This document shows, piece by piece, positions 35,801-44,764 of a stretch of DNA of 64,000 bases. The notes under the pieces are model-generated. The model saw nothing but the letters and a program-made list of their open reading frames with translations. It made no database searches and had not been told where the DNA came from. Origin of the DNA: an uncultured Dehalococcoidia bacterium (lineage in GTDB: Bacteria > Chloroflexota > Dehalococcoidia > Lucifugimonadales > UBA1123); NCBI GenBank assembly GCA_951812505.1, contig CATOSI010000003.1, forward strand, positions 558,001 through 622,000, in the 5' to 3' direction. A program made the position numbers and the translations under genes. Each line of letters starts with the position of its first letter. Position 1 is the stretch's first letter.

Positions 35801-36189
35801 ACCGTCTCATCCTCTTTCGTCTCCATATGCACACTCTCCAAGTCCCGGACTGATCGTTTGCCCTAACGGGAGTCAGTCCACTATGATTTATGTGTTCTTG
35901 GCGCCTGCGCCCCGACGTTATCTACAGCAACCGGCGTATGCGACACAATGTATGGAGGCATTCTCCCTTGAGGCTTAACTAACCGCTGCGGCAACCGCAC
36001 TCGACCGTACACATTTCGCGGGCTCGATGCCCGCTGGCCGATGGATGCGGCGTATGCCACGGCGATACCCACCGGGTGGATTGCACTTCGGTGAGAGCCT
36101 CTTGACATTCTGAATGCGCTCGATTCCCAGCCGACTTGCCGATCCTCACCCGCTGCTTGTCCGGATCGAGTCGTCGAGGAGGATCGAGA

Positions 36190-37839
36190 ATGCTCCAAGC
36201 TGTAAACATTTCAAAGAGCTACGGTTCCGAAGTCGTTCTGGAAAACGTCTCTTTCGTAGTCAATCCCGGAGAGCGCTCAGGCCTGATCGGACCCAATGGT
36301 TCCGGCAAGTCAACCCTGCTGCGGATCATCGCCGGGGTCGAAGAGGCCGACTCCGGGCATGTCGTACTAGGCTCAGGTGCATCTCTCGCCTGGATACCGC
36401 AGGGATTCGAGGTGGACACGGCCCAGACGCTTGGCGAGGCGGTCCGTCGAGGTCTCGCCGATCACGCCAACGCCTTTGATCTTCTTCTCGAGGTCGAGAG
36501 GAAGATGGCACGGGCGCACGGGTCGGAGTTGGACGCCCTGATCGAAGAGTACGGTCGCGTCTCCGACGAATTCACACTGCTCGGGGGCTACGATGTCGAA
36601 CATCGCATCGCCGCGATTATTGAGGGACTGGATATTGGGGCCATCCCGGATGACACACCGCTCTCTACGCTCAGCGGAGGCCAGCGGACGAGGGCGGGCC
36701 TCGCCAGTATCATCGCATCCGGCCCGGACGTCCTGCTGCTGGACGAACCCACCAACCACCTGGACATCCAGGCCCTCGAATGGCTTGAAGAGTATCTCTC
36801 CACATACGCGGGCGCGGCGGTAATCGTGTCCCACGACCGCGCCTTTCTCGACGGCGCTGTGACCGGCATTCTGGATCTGAACGGTCTGCGCCCGGGGATC
36901 GCCGACTATCCGGGCAACTACTCGGATTACAGCTACGCCAGGGAGCGGGAACTGGAGAAACAGACATCGGCATGGAAGGACCAGGAAGCTGAGAGGAGAA
37001 GGATAGAGAGGGACATAACCCAGACCAAGCAGACCGCGCTCCGCACCGAGACCTCAACGACCCATGACTTCTACAGGCGACGCGCCAAGAAAGTGGCGCG
37101 CAAGGCAAAGGTACGGGAGAGACGGCTGGAGAAAATGCTTTCCTCCCCGGATCGGGTCGAGCGTCCCAAGCCCGAGCGGACGATGAAGCTGGACTTCGGC
37201 CGCACCCCTCGCGGCGGCTCGCGCGTTCTGCTGTTGGAAGATGTCGGTCACGAATACGGCGGGAAATGGCTGTTCCAGGACGTCAACCTGGTCCTGGAGC
37301 ACGGAGAGCGCGTCGCGCTGCTCGGACCCAACGGCTGCGGCAAGTCCACACTGCTCAAACTGGTGACAGGACATGCGACACCCTCACTGGGATCAGTGCG
37401 CATTGGCGAAAACATCAGAGTGGGCTACATGCCGCAGGATCAGGCGGGACTGGACTGGAGCATGTCCCCTCTGGAGATGGTCCGGCAGGCGACGGATATG
37501 ACGGAGACCGAAGCCAGGACAATGCTCCACCTGTACCTGTTCCAAGGAGACGAGGCGCTGCTGCCCGCCGGCAATCTGAGCTATGGTCAGCGCTCCCGGC
37601 TGCTTTTTGCGAGGCTGGTCTTGCAGGGCGCCAACTTCCTGGTGTTGGACGAGCCCATGAACCACCTGGACATCCCGTCGAGAGAACAATTCGAGGAAGC
37701 TCTCGCGGCGTTTCCGGGTACGGTGCTGATGGTTTCCCACGACCGCACTTTCATAGACAGGTACGCCACCGGTATCTGGGCAGTGGAGGAAGAAACGGTC
37801 CGACGCTACCCGGATCGCGGCAAACTTGGAAGCCGATAG
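36190..37839 (+). CDS. ABC-F family ATP-binding protein
   Basis: Two NBDs (GPNGSGKSTLLRIIAG; LGPNGCGKSTLLKLVTG), LSGGQRTRAGLASI, DEPTNHLDI/DEPMNHLDI, KQTSAWKDQE linker; GAGGAGGATCGAGA RBS, ATG 36190. Confidence 0.95.
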   Translation: MLQAVNISKSYGSEVVLENVSFVVNPGERSGLIGPNGSGKSTLLRIIAGVEEADSGHVVLGSGASLAWIPQGFEVDTAQTLGEAVRRGLADHANAFDLLLEVERKMARAHGSELDALIEEYGRVSDEFTLLGGYDVEHRIAAIIEGLDIGAIPDDTPLSTLSGGQRTRAGLASIIASGPDVLLLDEPTNHLDIQALEWLEEYLSTYAGAAVIVSHDRAFLDGAVTGILDLNGLRPGIADYPGNYSDYSYARERELEKQTSAWKDQEAERRRIERDITQTKQTALRTETSTTHDFYRRRAKKVARKAKVRERRLEKMLSSPDRVERPKPERTMKLDFGRTPRGGSRVLLLEDVGHEYGGKWLFQDVNLVLEHGERVALLGPNGCGKSTLLKLVTGHATPSLGSVRIGENIRVGYMPQDQAGLDWSMSPLEMVRQATDMTETEARTMLHLYLFQGDEALLPAGNLSYGQRSRLLFARLVLQGANFLVLDEPMNHLDIPSREQFEEALAAFPGTVLMVSHDRTFIDRYATGIWAVEEETVRRYPDRGKLGSR

Positions 37840-38088
37840 TAGAGACTGCCAACGTGTGGCCTCTCCCGAGGAACCTATATCAATGTAGTCGGCGTTGCCA
37901 GTGGCTCGAAAATCCCCTCTCCCTTGATGGGAGAGGGCTAGGGTGAAGGTGATTCCTTATAATACCGACCAGACTGATACAAAATCTCCCCCGGAAACAC
38001 GGCTTGAGCATACTCTCAGGTCACAATACAATGTCCGTGAAGACACCTCGTCCCCCATACACGCATTACAGCAAGGAGGCTTCCCGCC

Positions 38089-39501
38089 ATGCCGGACCAC
38101 GACATAGCGCTGCTGCCGCACCTCATGCGTCGCGCCGGCTTTGGCGCGACCCCCGACGAACTCGAACGCTACGCCGACATGGGATATGAGGCGACCGTCG
38201 AGGAACTGCTGCATCCCGAAGACATGCCGCCCGCGCTCGAGGATGAAGACCTCATCCGGCGCTACCACGTTGACGAGAACGGCCTCCTGATTGTGGACAG
38301 CTGCCAGGCATACCTCGTTTACCGCATGATAAATACCCGCCGCCCGCTTGAGGAGAAACTGGCCCTGTTCTGGCACAGCATATTCGCCACAGGCTACACC
38401 AAACTCAACCAGCCCAAGGCGATTCTGAACCAGATTGAGATGTTCCGCAGGCGTGGGCTGGGACGATTCCGCGACCTGCTCGTCGAGGTTTCCAGAGACC
38501 CCGCGATGATCTTCTGGCTCGACAACAAGGACAACCACAAAGATGCCGTGAACGAGAACTACGGCAGGGAGATTCTGGAGCTGTTCTCGATGGGCGTCGG
38601 GAACTACACGGAGGACGACGTCAGGCAGTGTTCCCGGGCTTTCACCGGCTGGACCATCCGCAACGCCGTTCACCACACGGTGCGCGCCTCTCAGGACTCG
38701 GTGTGGCCCTATGGTCGCCTCGATTGGCAGTACGAATACAGGGACGACGACCACGACGACGGCGACAAGACCTTCCTGGGCCGGCAGGGTGAATTCGACG
38801 GCGAGGACGTTATAGACATCATCAGCGAGCAGCCTGCAACCGCCCGCTTCATCTCGCGGCACCTCTACAACTTCTTCGTCGCCGACGAGCCGCAGGTGCC
38901 CGCATGGGAGACCGTGCCCCCGCGAGATCCCGCCGCGATAGACACGCTGACCCACACCTACTTCGAGAGCGGCGGAGAGATTCGCGCCATGCTGCGCACG
39001 CTCTTCAACTCCGACTTCTTCAAGCGCGCCCAGTTCGCGAAGGTGAAGAGCCCGGCGGAGATGGTCGCTGGCGCGGCCCGTCAGTCAGGCGGCTTCGCGT
39101 TCCCCGAGGTCGAAGACATCCAGCTCGCGCTCCAGACCGGCAACATGGGACAGATGCTTGTGGACCCGCCGAGCGTGGAGGGCTGGCACACCGGACCGGA
39201 GTGGGTCACCACCGCAAGCCTCGTCAACCGCGTCAACTTCGCCGTGCAGCAGTTCGCCGACGCCGAAAAGCCCGGCGTTAGGTCCATCATCGAGCGCGTC
39301 CGGTCGCGCGGGCCGGACCTGACCGCCGAGCAGTTGGTGGACAGCTGTCTGGAGCTCATGGGGGCGATGAGCGTTTCGCCGCGCACCCGGCAGGAACTCG
39401 TCGAGCACGCGGCGAACGCCAATGGCAATGGCCAATCAGAAGAACTCGTGAAAGAATTGCTGCAGATGATAGTCGCCACCCGCGAATACCAGATGGCTTG
39501 A
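38089..39501 (+). CDS. DUF1800 domain-containing protein (complete)
   Basis: LLPHLMRRAGFGATPDELERYADMGYEATVEELL; YGREILELFSMGVGNYTEDDVRQCSRAFTGW. Confidence 0.93.
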   Translation: MPDHDIALLPHLMRRAGFGATPDELERYADMGYEATVEELLHPEDMPPALEDEDLIRRYHVDENGLLIVDSCQAYLVYRMINTRRPLEEKLALFWHSIFATGYTKLNQPKAILNQIEMFRRRGLGRFRDLLVEVSRDPAMIFWLDNKDNHKDAVNENYGREILELFSMGVGNYTEDDVRQCSRAFTGWTIRNAVHHTVRASQDSVWPYGRLDWQYEYRDDDHDDGDKTFLGRQGEFDGEDVIDIISEQPATARFISRHLYNFFVADEPQVPAWETVPPRDPAAIDTLTHTYFESGGEIRAMLRTLFNSDFFKRAQFAKVKSPAEMVAGAARQSGGFAFPEVEDIQLALQTGNMGQMLVDPPSVEGWHTGPEWVTTASLVNRVNFAVQQFADAEKPGVRSIIERVRSRGPDLTAEQLVDSCLELMGAMSVSPRTRQELVEHAANANGNGQSEELVKELLQMIVATREYQMA

Positions 39502-39514
39502 GTTTTTGTATGCT

Positions 39515-39725
39515 AAAGTCCCTCCCCCCTTGATGGGCTGAAAAGGGTATGTAAATCAATGAGCCGTTCGTCCTGAGCTTGTCGAAGGACGAGTCCAAAG
39601 TCCCTTCCCCCTTGACGGGCTGAAAAGGGTATGTAAATCAATGAGCCGTTCGTCCTGAGCTTGTCGAAGGACGAGTCCCAAAGTCCCTTCCCCCTTGATG
39701 GGCTGAAAGCTAGGATGGGGGTGAA
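39515..39725. repeat. About 2.5 tandem copies of an 82-bp composite repeat containing GTTCGTCCTGAGCTTGTCGAAGGACGAG
   Basis: Unit aaagtccctcccccttgatgggctgaaaagggtatgtaaatcaatgagccgttcgtcctgagcttgtcgaaggacgagtcc repeated; another copy at about 48266..48375. Confidence 0.9.
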
Positions 39726-39829
39726 ACCTCAACTACAATTCAGTCATTCCCGCGAAAGCCGGAATCCAGAGGCAGCGGAATGGCCTGGCCAACGATACAT
39801 CAGAGACTTATAGAAACAGTACCAACACT

Positions 39830-40852
39830 ATGGTGATCACAAACAAACTCTACAACTACAGCCACACCATAGGCCTTTACTCACTGCTGGGTCGCGGATT
39901 CAACAACCCGGTTGACATGGCCTTCGGCAAAGACGGCGTGATATACGTGCTCAACCGCGCCGGCCCCGAGGTCTCGTCCAGATTGCCCTACAAGCGCGTC
40001 TCCATGTGTACCGTGGACGAACGATACCTGGGCGAGTTCAGCAGCGGCGGAGTGGAAAACGGCCAGATGATGTGGCCGTCCTCGATTGCCACTGACCGCG
40101 ATGGCAACGTGTACGTGTCCGACGAGGCCCTGCAGCGCATCACTGTCTTCGACAGCCGCGGGCGCTTCCTGGACAAGTGGGGCGTCAAGGGACGCGCGGA
40201 CGGCGAGTTCAACCGACCGTCGGGCATAGCCTTCGACGCCGACGACAACTTGCTTGTTACAGACAGCCTCAACTGCCGAGTGCAGCGGTACACCCGCGAG
40301 GGGCGCTTCCTGGAGTCGTGGGGCCGACCGGGTAGCGCGGACGGCGAGTTCAACTTGCCCTGGGGCATACATGTGACCGCCGAGAGGGACGTACTGGTTG
40401 CCGATTGGCGCAACGACCGCGTTCAGCGCTTCGACTCCGACGGACGCCACACCGCCACCTACGGCGCTGCTGGCGACGCCGAGGGCGAGTTCAGCCGTCC
40501 GGCTGGCGTAACCACCGACGCTGACGGCAATATATACGTGGCGGACTGGGGCAACGAGCGCGTTCAGGCGCTGCGACCCGACGGTGGCTTTCTCGCTAGC
40601 CTGCGCGGTGAATCGGGCATATCCAAATGGGGCCTGGAGTACTTCGAAGCCAACGCAGAGGAGTTGCGTGAGCGCCGTAAGTCCGACATGGAGCCGGAAC
40701 TCGGTCCCATGGCGCGAGGCAACTCACGCGAGGAGTCCGCCAGCGTCGAAAAGCTGCTCTGGGGCCCCACCGCCGTTAAGGTGGACGATGAGGGCAGGCT
40801 GTTCGTCGTAGAAAGCTGCCGGTTCCGCATACAGGTGTACCAACGCCCCTAG
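39830..40852 (+). CDS. NHL repeat-containing beta-propeller protein
   Basis: Multiple NHL repeats (GEFNRPSGIAFDADDNLLVTDSLNCRVQRYTREGRFLESWG); adjacent to DUF1800. Confidence 0.92.
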   Translation: MVITNKLYNYSHTIGLYSLLGRGFNNPVDMAFGKDGVIYVLNRAGPEVSSRLPYKRVSMCTVDERYLGEFSSGGVENGQMMWPSSIATDRDGNVYVSDEALQRITVFDSRGRFLDKWGVKGRADGEFNRPSGIAFDADDNLLVTDSLNCRVQRYTREGRFLESWGRPGSADGEFNLPWGIHVTAERDVLVADWRNDRVQRFDSDGRHTATYGAAGDAEGEFSRPAGVTTDADGNIYVADWGNERVQALRPDGGFLASLRGESGISKWGLEYFEANAEELRERRKSDMEPELGPMARGNSREESASVEKLLWGPTAVKVDDEGRLFVVESCRFRIQVYQRP

Positions 40853-40970
40853 TACCAAAACCATATGAATATGCCATGCTCCGACAGCTTACCGTCATTC
40901 CCGCGAAGGCGGGAATCCAGGGGCGGGGGGGCAGCCCCATAGATAGCAAAGCTGGCTGGACGTTGTACTA
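40850..40970. repeat. MITE-like TAGTACC element, copy 2
   Basis: TAGTACCAAAACCATATGAATATGCC...TCATTCCCGCGAAGGCGGGAATCCAGGGG...GGACGTTGTACTA. Confidence 0.8.
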
Positions 40971-41525
40971 TCCCTTAGCCTTCATAAGCCAGGCCTGCTC
41001 TCGCGCCGGACTGCCGAGCCATGTCTCCACATACTCCTGGCGCTCCTCCGGCACCTCGACCCCCAGCCCATCCGCCAGGCGGGTCATGAAGTTGAACGTG
41101 CAGGTGATAAGCACGACCGATAGAATCTGCTCGTCGCTCAGACCGCACTCCCTGAGCTTTATCACATCGGACTCCTGCATGGAGGTCGGTTCGCGTGTGA
41201 GTTTAGTGGCGAAGTCCAGCATCGCTCGGGTCTCAGGGTCCAGGTCTGCCTTCCTGTAATCGTGCATTATGTGGCTCGCCAGTTCTGGGTCGTCGGAGGC
41301 GTGACGGAGAAACTCCCCGTGAGCCATCGTTCAGAATCGGCACTCGTTCTGCGCGGACACCGCGGTCGCTATCGCCTCTTCCTGCGTTCGACTGAGCGCG
41401 GATGACCCGAACGTTATGGCGTTGTTCAGGTCGTTGACCGCCTTCATAGCCTTGGGATTGATGGACATGACATTGATGACATTCGCCCAGTGCAGTCGTT
41501 CTTCCGCTTCACGTATCCAGGACAT
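40968..41525 (-). CDS. AhpD-like peroxidase-related protein, probable selenoprotein (in-frame TGA at 41331..41333)
   Basis: ORFs 41331..41648 and 40968..41327 share one frame and join as ...ATAVSAQNECRF-TGA-TMAHGEFLRHASDDPELASH..., i.e. CxxU-xxx-H in place of CxxCxxxH; hairpin directly downstream of TGA. Confidence 0.75.
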
Positions 41526-41665
41526 AGTGAGATCCTTTCTATTGGTACACAAACAGCGCATCAAGATACGCAGGAAGGATACTAACGCCAGCCCACAATT
41601 GACAACTGACAACCGAAAACTAAGATGATAGACTGCGTTCATCACCAAGCGGCAGGGGAGAGATC

Positions 41666-42940
41666 ATGTTTATTGGACACTTCACCGAGCAGCCCTGGCA
41701 GGACGACAAGACCGGCCTGATGGGCACTCAGACCACCGACCTCAGCATCAGCAACGAGGTGTACGACCCTGAAGTCGGAGCCGCCCTCTACAACAGGTAC
41801 CTTGACGAAAAGCTCTACGCCGAAGAGATGGGCTTCGACGGCCTCATGCTCAACGAGCACCACAGCACACCCTTCTGCATGCAGGGCGTCACCAACATCG
41901 GCGCGTCCATCCTTGCTCGCCAGACCACCAAGGCCAAGATTGTCATTCTGGGCAACATCCTGCCCATCTGGGATGATCCCCTCTGGCTCGCCGAGCAGCT
42001 TGCCATGATAGATATGATAAGCCACGGCAGGCTCGTCTCCGGCTTCGTGCGCGGCGGCGGACGCGAGAGCGTTTCCCACAACTCCCCGCCCGTATTCAAC
42101 CGCGAGCGCTTCGAAGAGGCGCACGACTTCGTCATAAAGGCCTGGACAGACCCCGGACCGTTCCGCTGGGAGGGCAAACACTACCACTACCGCTACGTGA
42201 ACCCCTGGATGCGCCCCTACCAGAAGCCCCACCCGCAGGTCTGGATTCCCTCCACCGTCAGCGTCGAGACCGTTCGCTGGTCCGCCCAGCATCGCTACCC
42301 TCTCGTGCTGCTCGCAACCCGTCTCGGTCCCACCAAGGACGCCTTCGACATGTACCACGACGCCGCAGCTGAGTTCGGCTACGAGTCCGGCACCCAGCAC
42401 GTCTCCTACCTCTGGAAGGTCCACGTGGACGAGACCGAGGAAAAAGCCGAGGAAGTCGGACGCAAGTACCTCTCCGGCGTCTCCAACCCATTCCTCAGCG
42501 GAAACGAGGGCATGGTCAACCCCGCCGTCATGTCTCTGCCCGGCCACACCTCACGCACCTCGCGCCGCCTTGAGGCGTCCAGGTTCGGCCCCACCGGACG
42601 CTTCGGCACCAACCGCCGCACCTACGAGGAGCAGGCAAACGACTACACCATCGTCACCGGCACCCCCGACACCGTCATCCCAAAGATAAAGCACGTCCTC
42701 GAAACCCTCCGACCGGGCAGCGTCTTCTTCTGGGACGGCGACGGCGCGATGACCCACGAAGACCAGATGCGCAGCCTGCGTCTCATGGGCGAGTACGTAA
42801 TCCCCGCAGTCCGCGAAATGGGCGAAGAACTCGAGCTTAAGGGCCCCTTCGAAATTAGCCCCTGGACCAACGAGCCCATGGAGGACACGAACGGCGCTGC
42901 GCAGGAAGCCACGCCTGCCCAGTCCACCGCTGGCGACTAG
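41666..42940 (+). CDS. LLM class flavin-dependent oxidoreductase
   Basis: EEMGFDGLMLNEHHSTPFCMQGVTNIGASILARQTTKAKIVILGNILPI; luciferase-like monooxygenase pattern. Confidence 0.92.
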   Translation: MFIGHFTEQPWQDDKTGLMGTQTTDLSISNEVYDPEVGAALYNRYLDEKLYAEEMGFDGLMLNEHHSTPFCMQGVTNIGASILARQTTKAKIVILGNILPIWDDPLWLAEQLAMIDMISHGRLVSGFVRGGGRESVSHNSPPVFNRERFEEAHDFVIKAWTDPGPFRWEGKHYHYRYVNPWMRPYQKPHPQVWIPSTVSVETVRWSAQHRYPLVLLATRLGPTKDAFDMYHDAAAEFGYESGTQHVSYLWKVHVDETEEKAEEVGRKYLSGVSNPFLSGNEGMVNPAVMSLPGHTSRTSRRLEASRFGPTGRFGTNRRTYEEQANDYTIVTGTPDTVIPKIKHVLETLRPGSVFFWDGDGAMTHEDQMRSLRLMGEYVIPAVREMGEELELKGPFEISPWTNEPMEDTNGAAQEATPAQSTAGD

Positions 42941-43057
42941 TACCAAGACCACATGAATTTGTCGCACTCCTACAGCGAATCGTCATTCCCGCGAAGGCGG
43001 GAATCCAGGGGCGGGGGGGCGATCTGAGTATGTCAGAACTAGCTGGACGCGGTACTA
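42938..43057. repeat. MITE-like TAGTACC element, copy 3
   Basis: TAGTACCAAGACCACATGAATTTG...TCATTCCCGCGAAGGCGGGAATCCAGGGGCGGGGGGG...CTGGACGCGGTACTA. Confidence 0.8.
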
Positions 43058-43376
43058 GGTTTTGTTGACATTCATCGTCATTTGTATGTTAAACCCCTCT
43101 CCCTTGATGGGCTCACAAGGGTAGGCAAATCTGCAGTCAGATATGATCACCAATCAACAGATCCCCTCTCCCTCAGGGAGAGGGCTAGGGTGAGGGTGAA
43201 CGACAATTCAGTCATTCCCGCGAAGGCGGGAATCCAGGGGTGGGTGTGGGCTGGACAGCGCAAGCAGCTATGAATCTGCGAATTCGCGTACCTGTTGGCT
43301 TGGGACCCGATAAGGAATTTCCTGCCCGTCAGACAGGCCCCGTTCCCCATTATCCATAGTTGCGATTCGGGTCATG

Positions 43377-43745
43377 CTAGACATCAGCCTCTCGTTGTAG
43401 GCGTTCCTCCTCATACGCGGTAAGCTCGTAGAGCGTCAAGCCTCTCCCCTCCCTTTTCGCCGCCAGCCATTGCTTTAGCGACCTCTGACTTTCGCCAGAC
43501 TTCTGCCCTGTAAGCAGCATGTCAACACTAATGTCCTCGTCCAGGTCTGGCCAGTTGATACCCTCGCCTGAGCCTATCAACTCCCACTTGCTCCGCTCCC
43601 CTGGCGTAGGGTGAACCAGCCTGGGATACCAGGCCAATGGCACAGAGATTATCCGTCCGTCGGAAAGTTCGGCGGTAAGACTGTCCTCGGTTATCTCGAC
43701 CGTCATTGCGTTCGGTACGCTTACTTCAGTCGTTGAAACGTACAT
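43377..43745 (-). CDS. DUF2442 domain-containing protein
   Basis: VTEDSLTAELSDGRIISVPLAWYPRLVHPTPGERSKWELIGSGEGINWPDLDEDISVDMLL-type pattern. Confidence 0.88.
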   Translation of the reverse strand: MYVSTTEVSVPNAMTVEITEDSLTAELSDGRIISVPLAWYPRLVHPTPGERSKWELIGSGEGINWPDLDEDISVDMLLTGQKSGESQRSLKQWLAAKREGRGLTLYELTAYEEERLQREADV

Positions 43746-43835
43746 CCCACTCCCTCAAGAACGAATATTGTATTCTAACGCGCATAATCCATTACTGTCA
43801 TCAACTGGCACAACCCTGGAGCCTCTATTACAAAG

Positions 43836-44639
43836 ATGATGCCTTTCCAAGCAACATGCCACACCCCCCAATCCCCCGCCGACTTCCTCGCCGCCAACAC
43901 AAACGTCTTCGCCACCTTCGACTACTGCCCCCAGGACTCCGGCAACATCTCTTACGGCGTCCGAATCGCAGACCGCCGCTACTTCGTCAAGACCCCCGGC
44001 CTCGTTGACGACGGCAAGCCCTACCTCGACCACGCCGACCGCGTCAATGTCCTCAGAAACGCCGTCCGCCTCGCCCAGAGCTGCGACCATCCCACTCTGC
44101 CCACACTTCACCAGGTCATAGAATCGCCCGAAGGCCCGATGCTCTTCTACGACTGGGGCGAAGGCGAACTCGTGAGAAATGCCCTCAAGCAGGTCGAATG
44201 TCTGCCTGTCGGCGAGATTCTTGACCTGCTGAACGACGTGTATGACCTCCACGTAGAACTCGTAAAACGCGGCTGGATTGCCAACGACTTCTACGACGGC
44301 TCCATGATCTACGACTTCCACCGCCGCCAACTCCACGCCATTGACCTCGATACCTACCACCTCGGCCCATTCACGAACGACATGGGCCGCATGTTCGGCT
44401 CCACCCGCTTCATGGCTCCCGAGGAATTCAAACTGGGCGCGACGATAGACCAGCGCACCACCGTCTTCACCCTGGGCCGGACCGCCGCCGTCCTCCTCTC
44501 CGACAACTCCCTCGACCGAACGCCATTCAGAGGCAGCGACACCCAGTATGATACTATGCTGAAAGCGTGCCAACAGGACCCGGACGCCCGCTTCCAGACC
44601 GTCGCCCAATTCCGCGACTCATGGCCGCAAGCAGACTGA
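43836..44639 (+). CDS. Divergent protein-kinase-like protein
   Basis: SYGVRIADRRYFVKTPG; GWIANDFYDGSMIYDFHRRQLHAIDLDTYH; GSTRFMAPEEFKLGATIDQRTTVFTLGRTA. Confidence 0.8.
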   Translation: MMPFQATCHTPQSPADFLAANTNVFATFDYCPQDSGNISYGVRIADRRYFVKTPGLVDDGKPYLDHADRVNVLRNAVRLAQSCDHPTLPTLHQVIESPEGPMLFYDWGEGELVRNALKQVECLPVGEILDLLNDVYDLHVELVKRGWIANDFYDGSMIYDFHRRQLHAIDLDTYHLGPFTNDMGRMFGSTRFMAPEEFKLGATIDQRTTVFTLGRTAAVLLSDNSLDRTPFRGSDTQYDTMLKACQQDPDARFQTVAQFRDSWPQAD

Positions 44640-44643
44640 ACCC

Positions 44644-44764
44644 AGGGCCTTTTCAAAGTGTAGTTCGTGGCTCATAGATCCGCTTTCGTCATTCCCGCGA
44701 AGGCGGGATTCCAGTGGGAGGCGTGGTCGAATCCTGGACAGTGTCGACTATGAAAAGACCCTGC
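44644..44764. repeat. MITE-like element with GGGyCTTTTCAwAGT terminal inverted repeats
   Basis: GGGCCTTTTCAAAGT ... ACTATGAAAAGACCC; internal TCATTCCCGCGAAGGCGGGATTCCA palindrome. Confidence 0.65.

Noticed and set aside
35881-36198. 105-aa minus-strand ORF before the ABC-F gene
   Set aside because: No recognisable family and atypical composition; more likely non-coding leader sequence.
37957-38955. 332-aa minus-strand ORF
   Set aside because: Antisense shadow of DUF1800.
41331-41648. Upper half of the AhpD-like gene as a complete 105-aa protein
   Set aside because: It ends exactly at the CxxC position, and the downstream ORF continues the domain in the same frame; split annotation is better explained by Sec readthrough or, less likely, a nonsense mutation.
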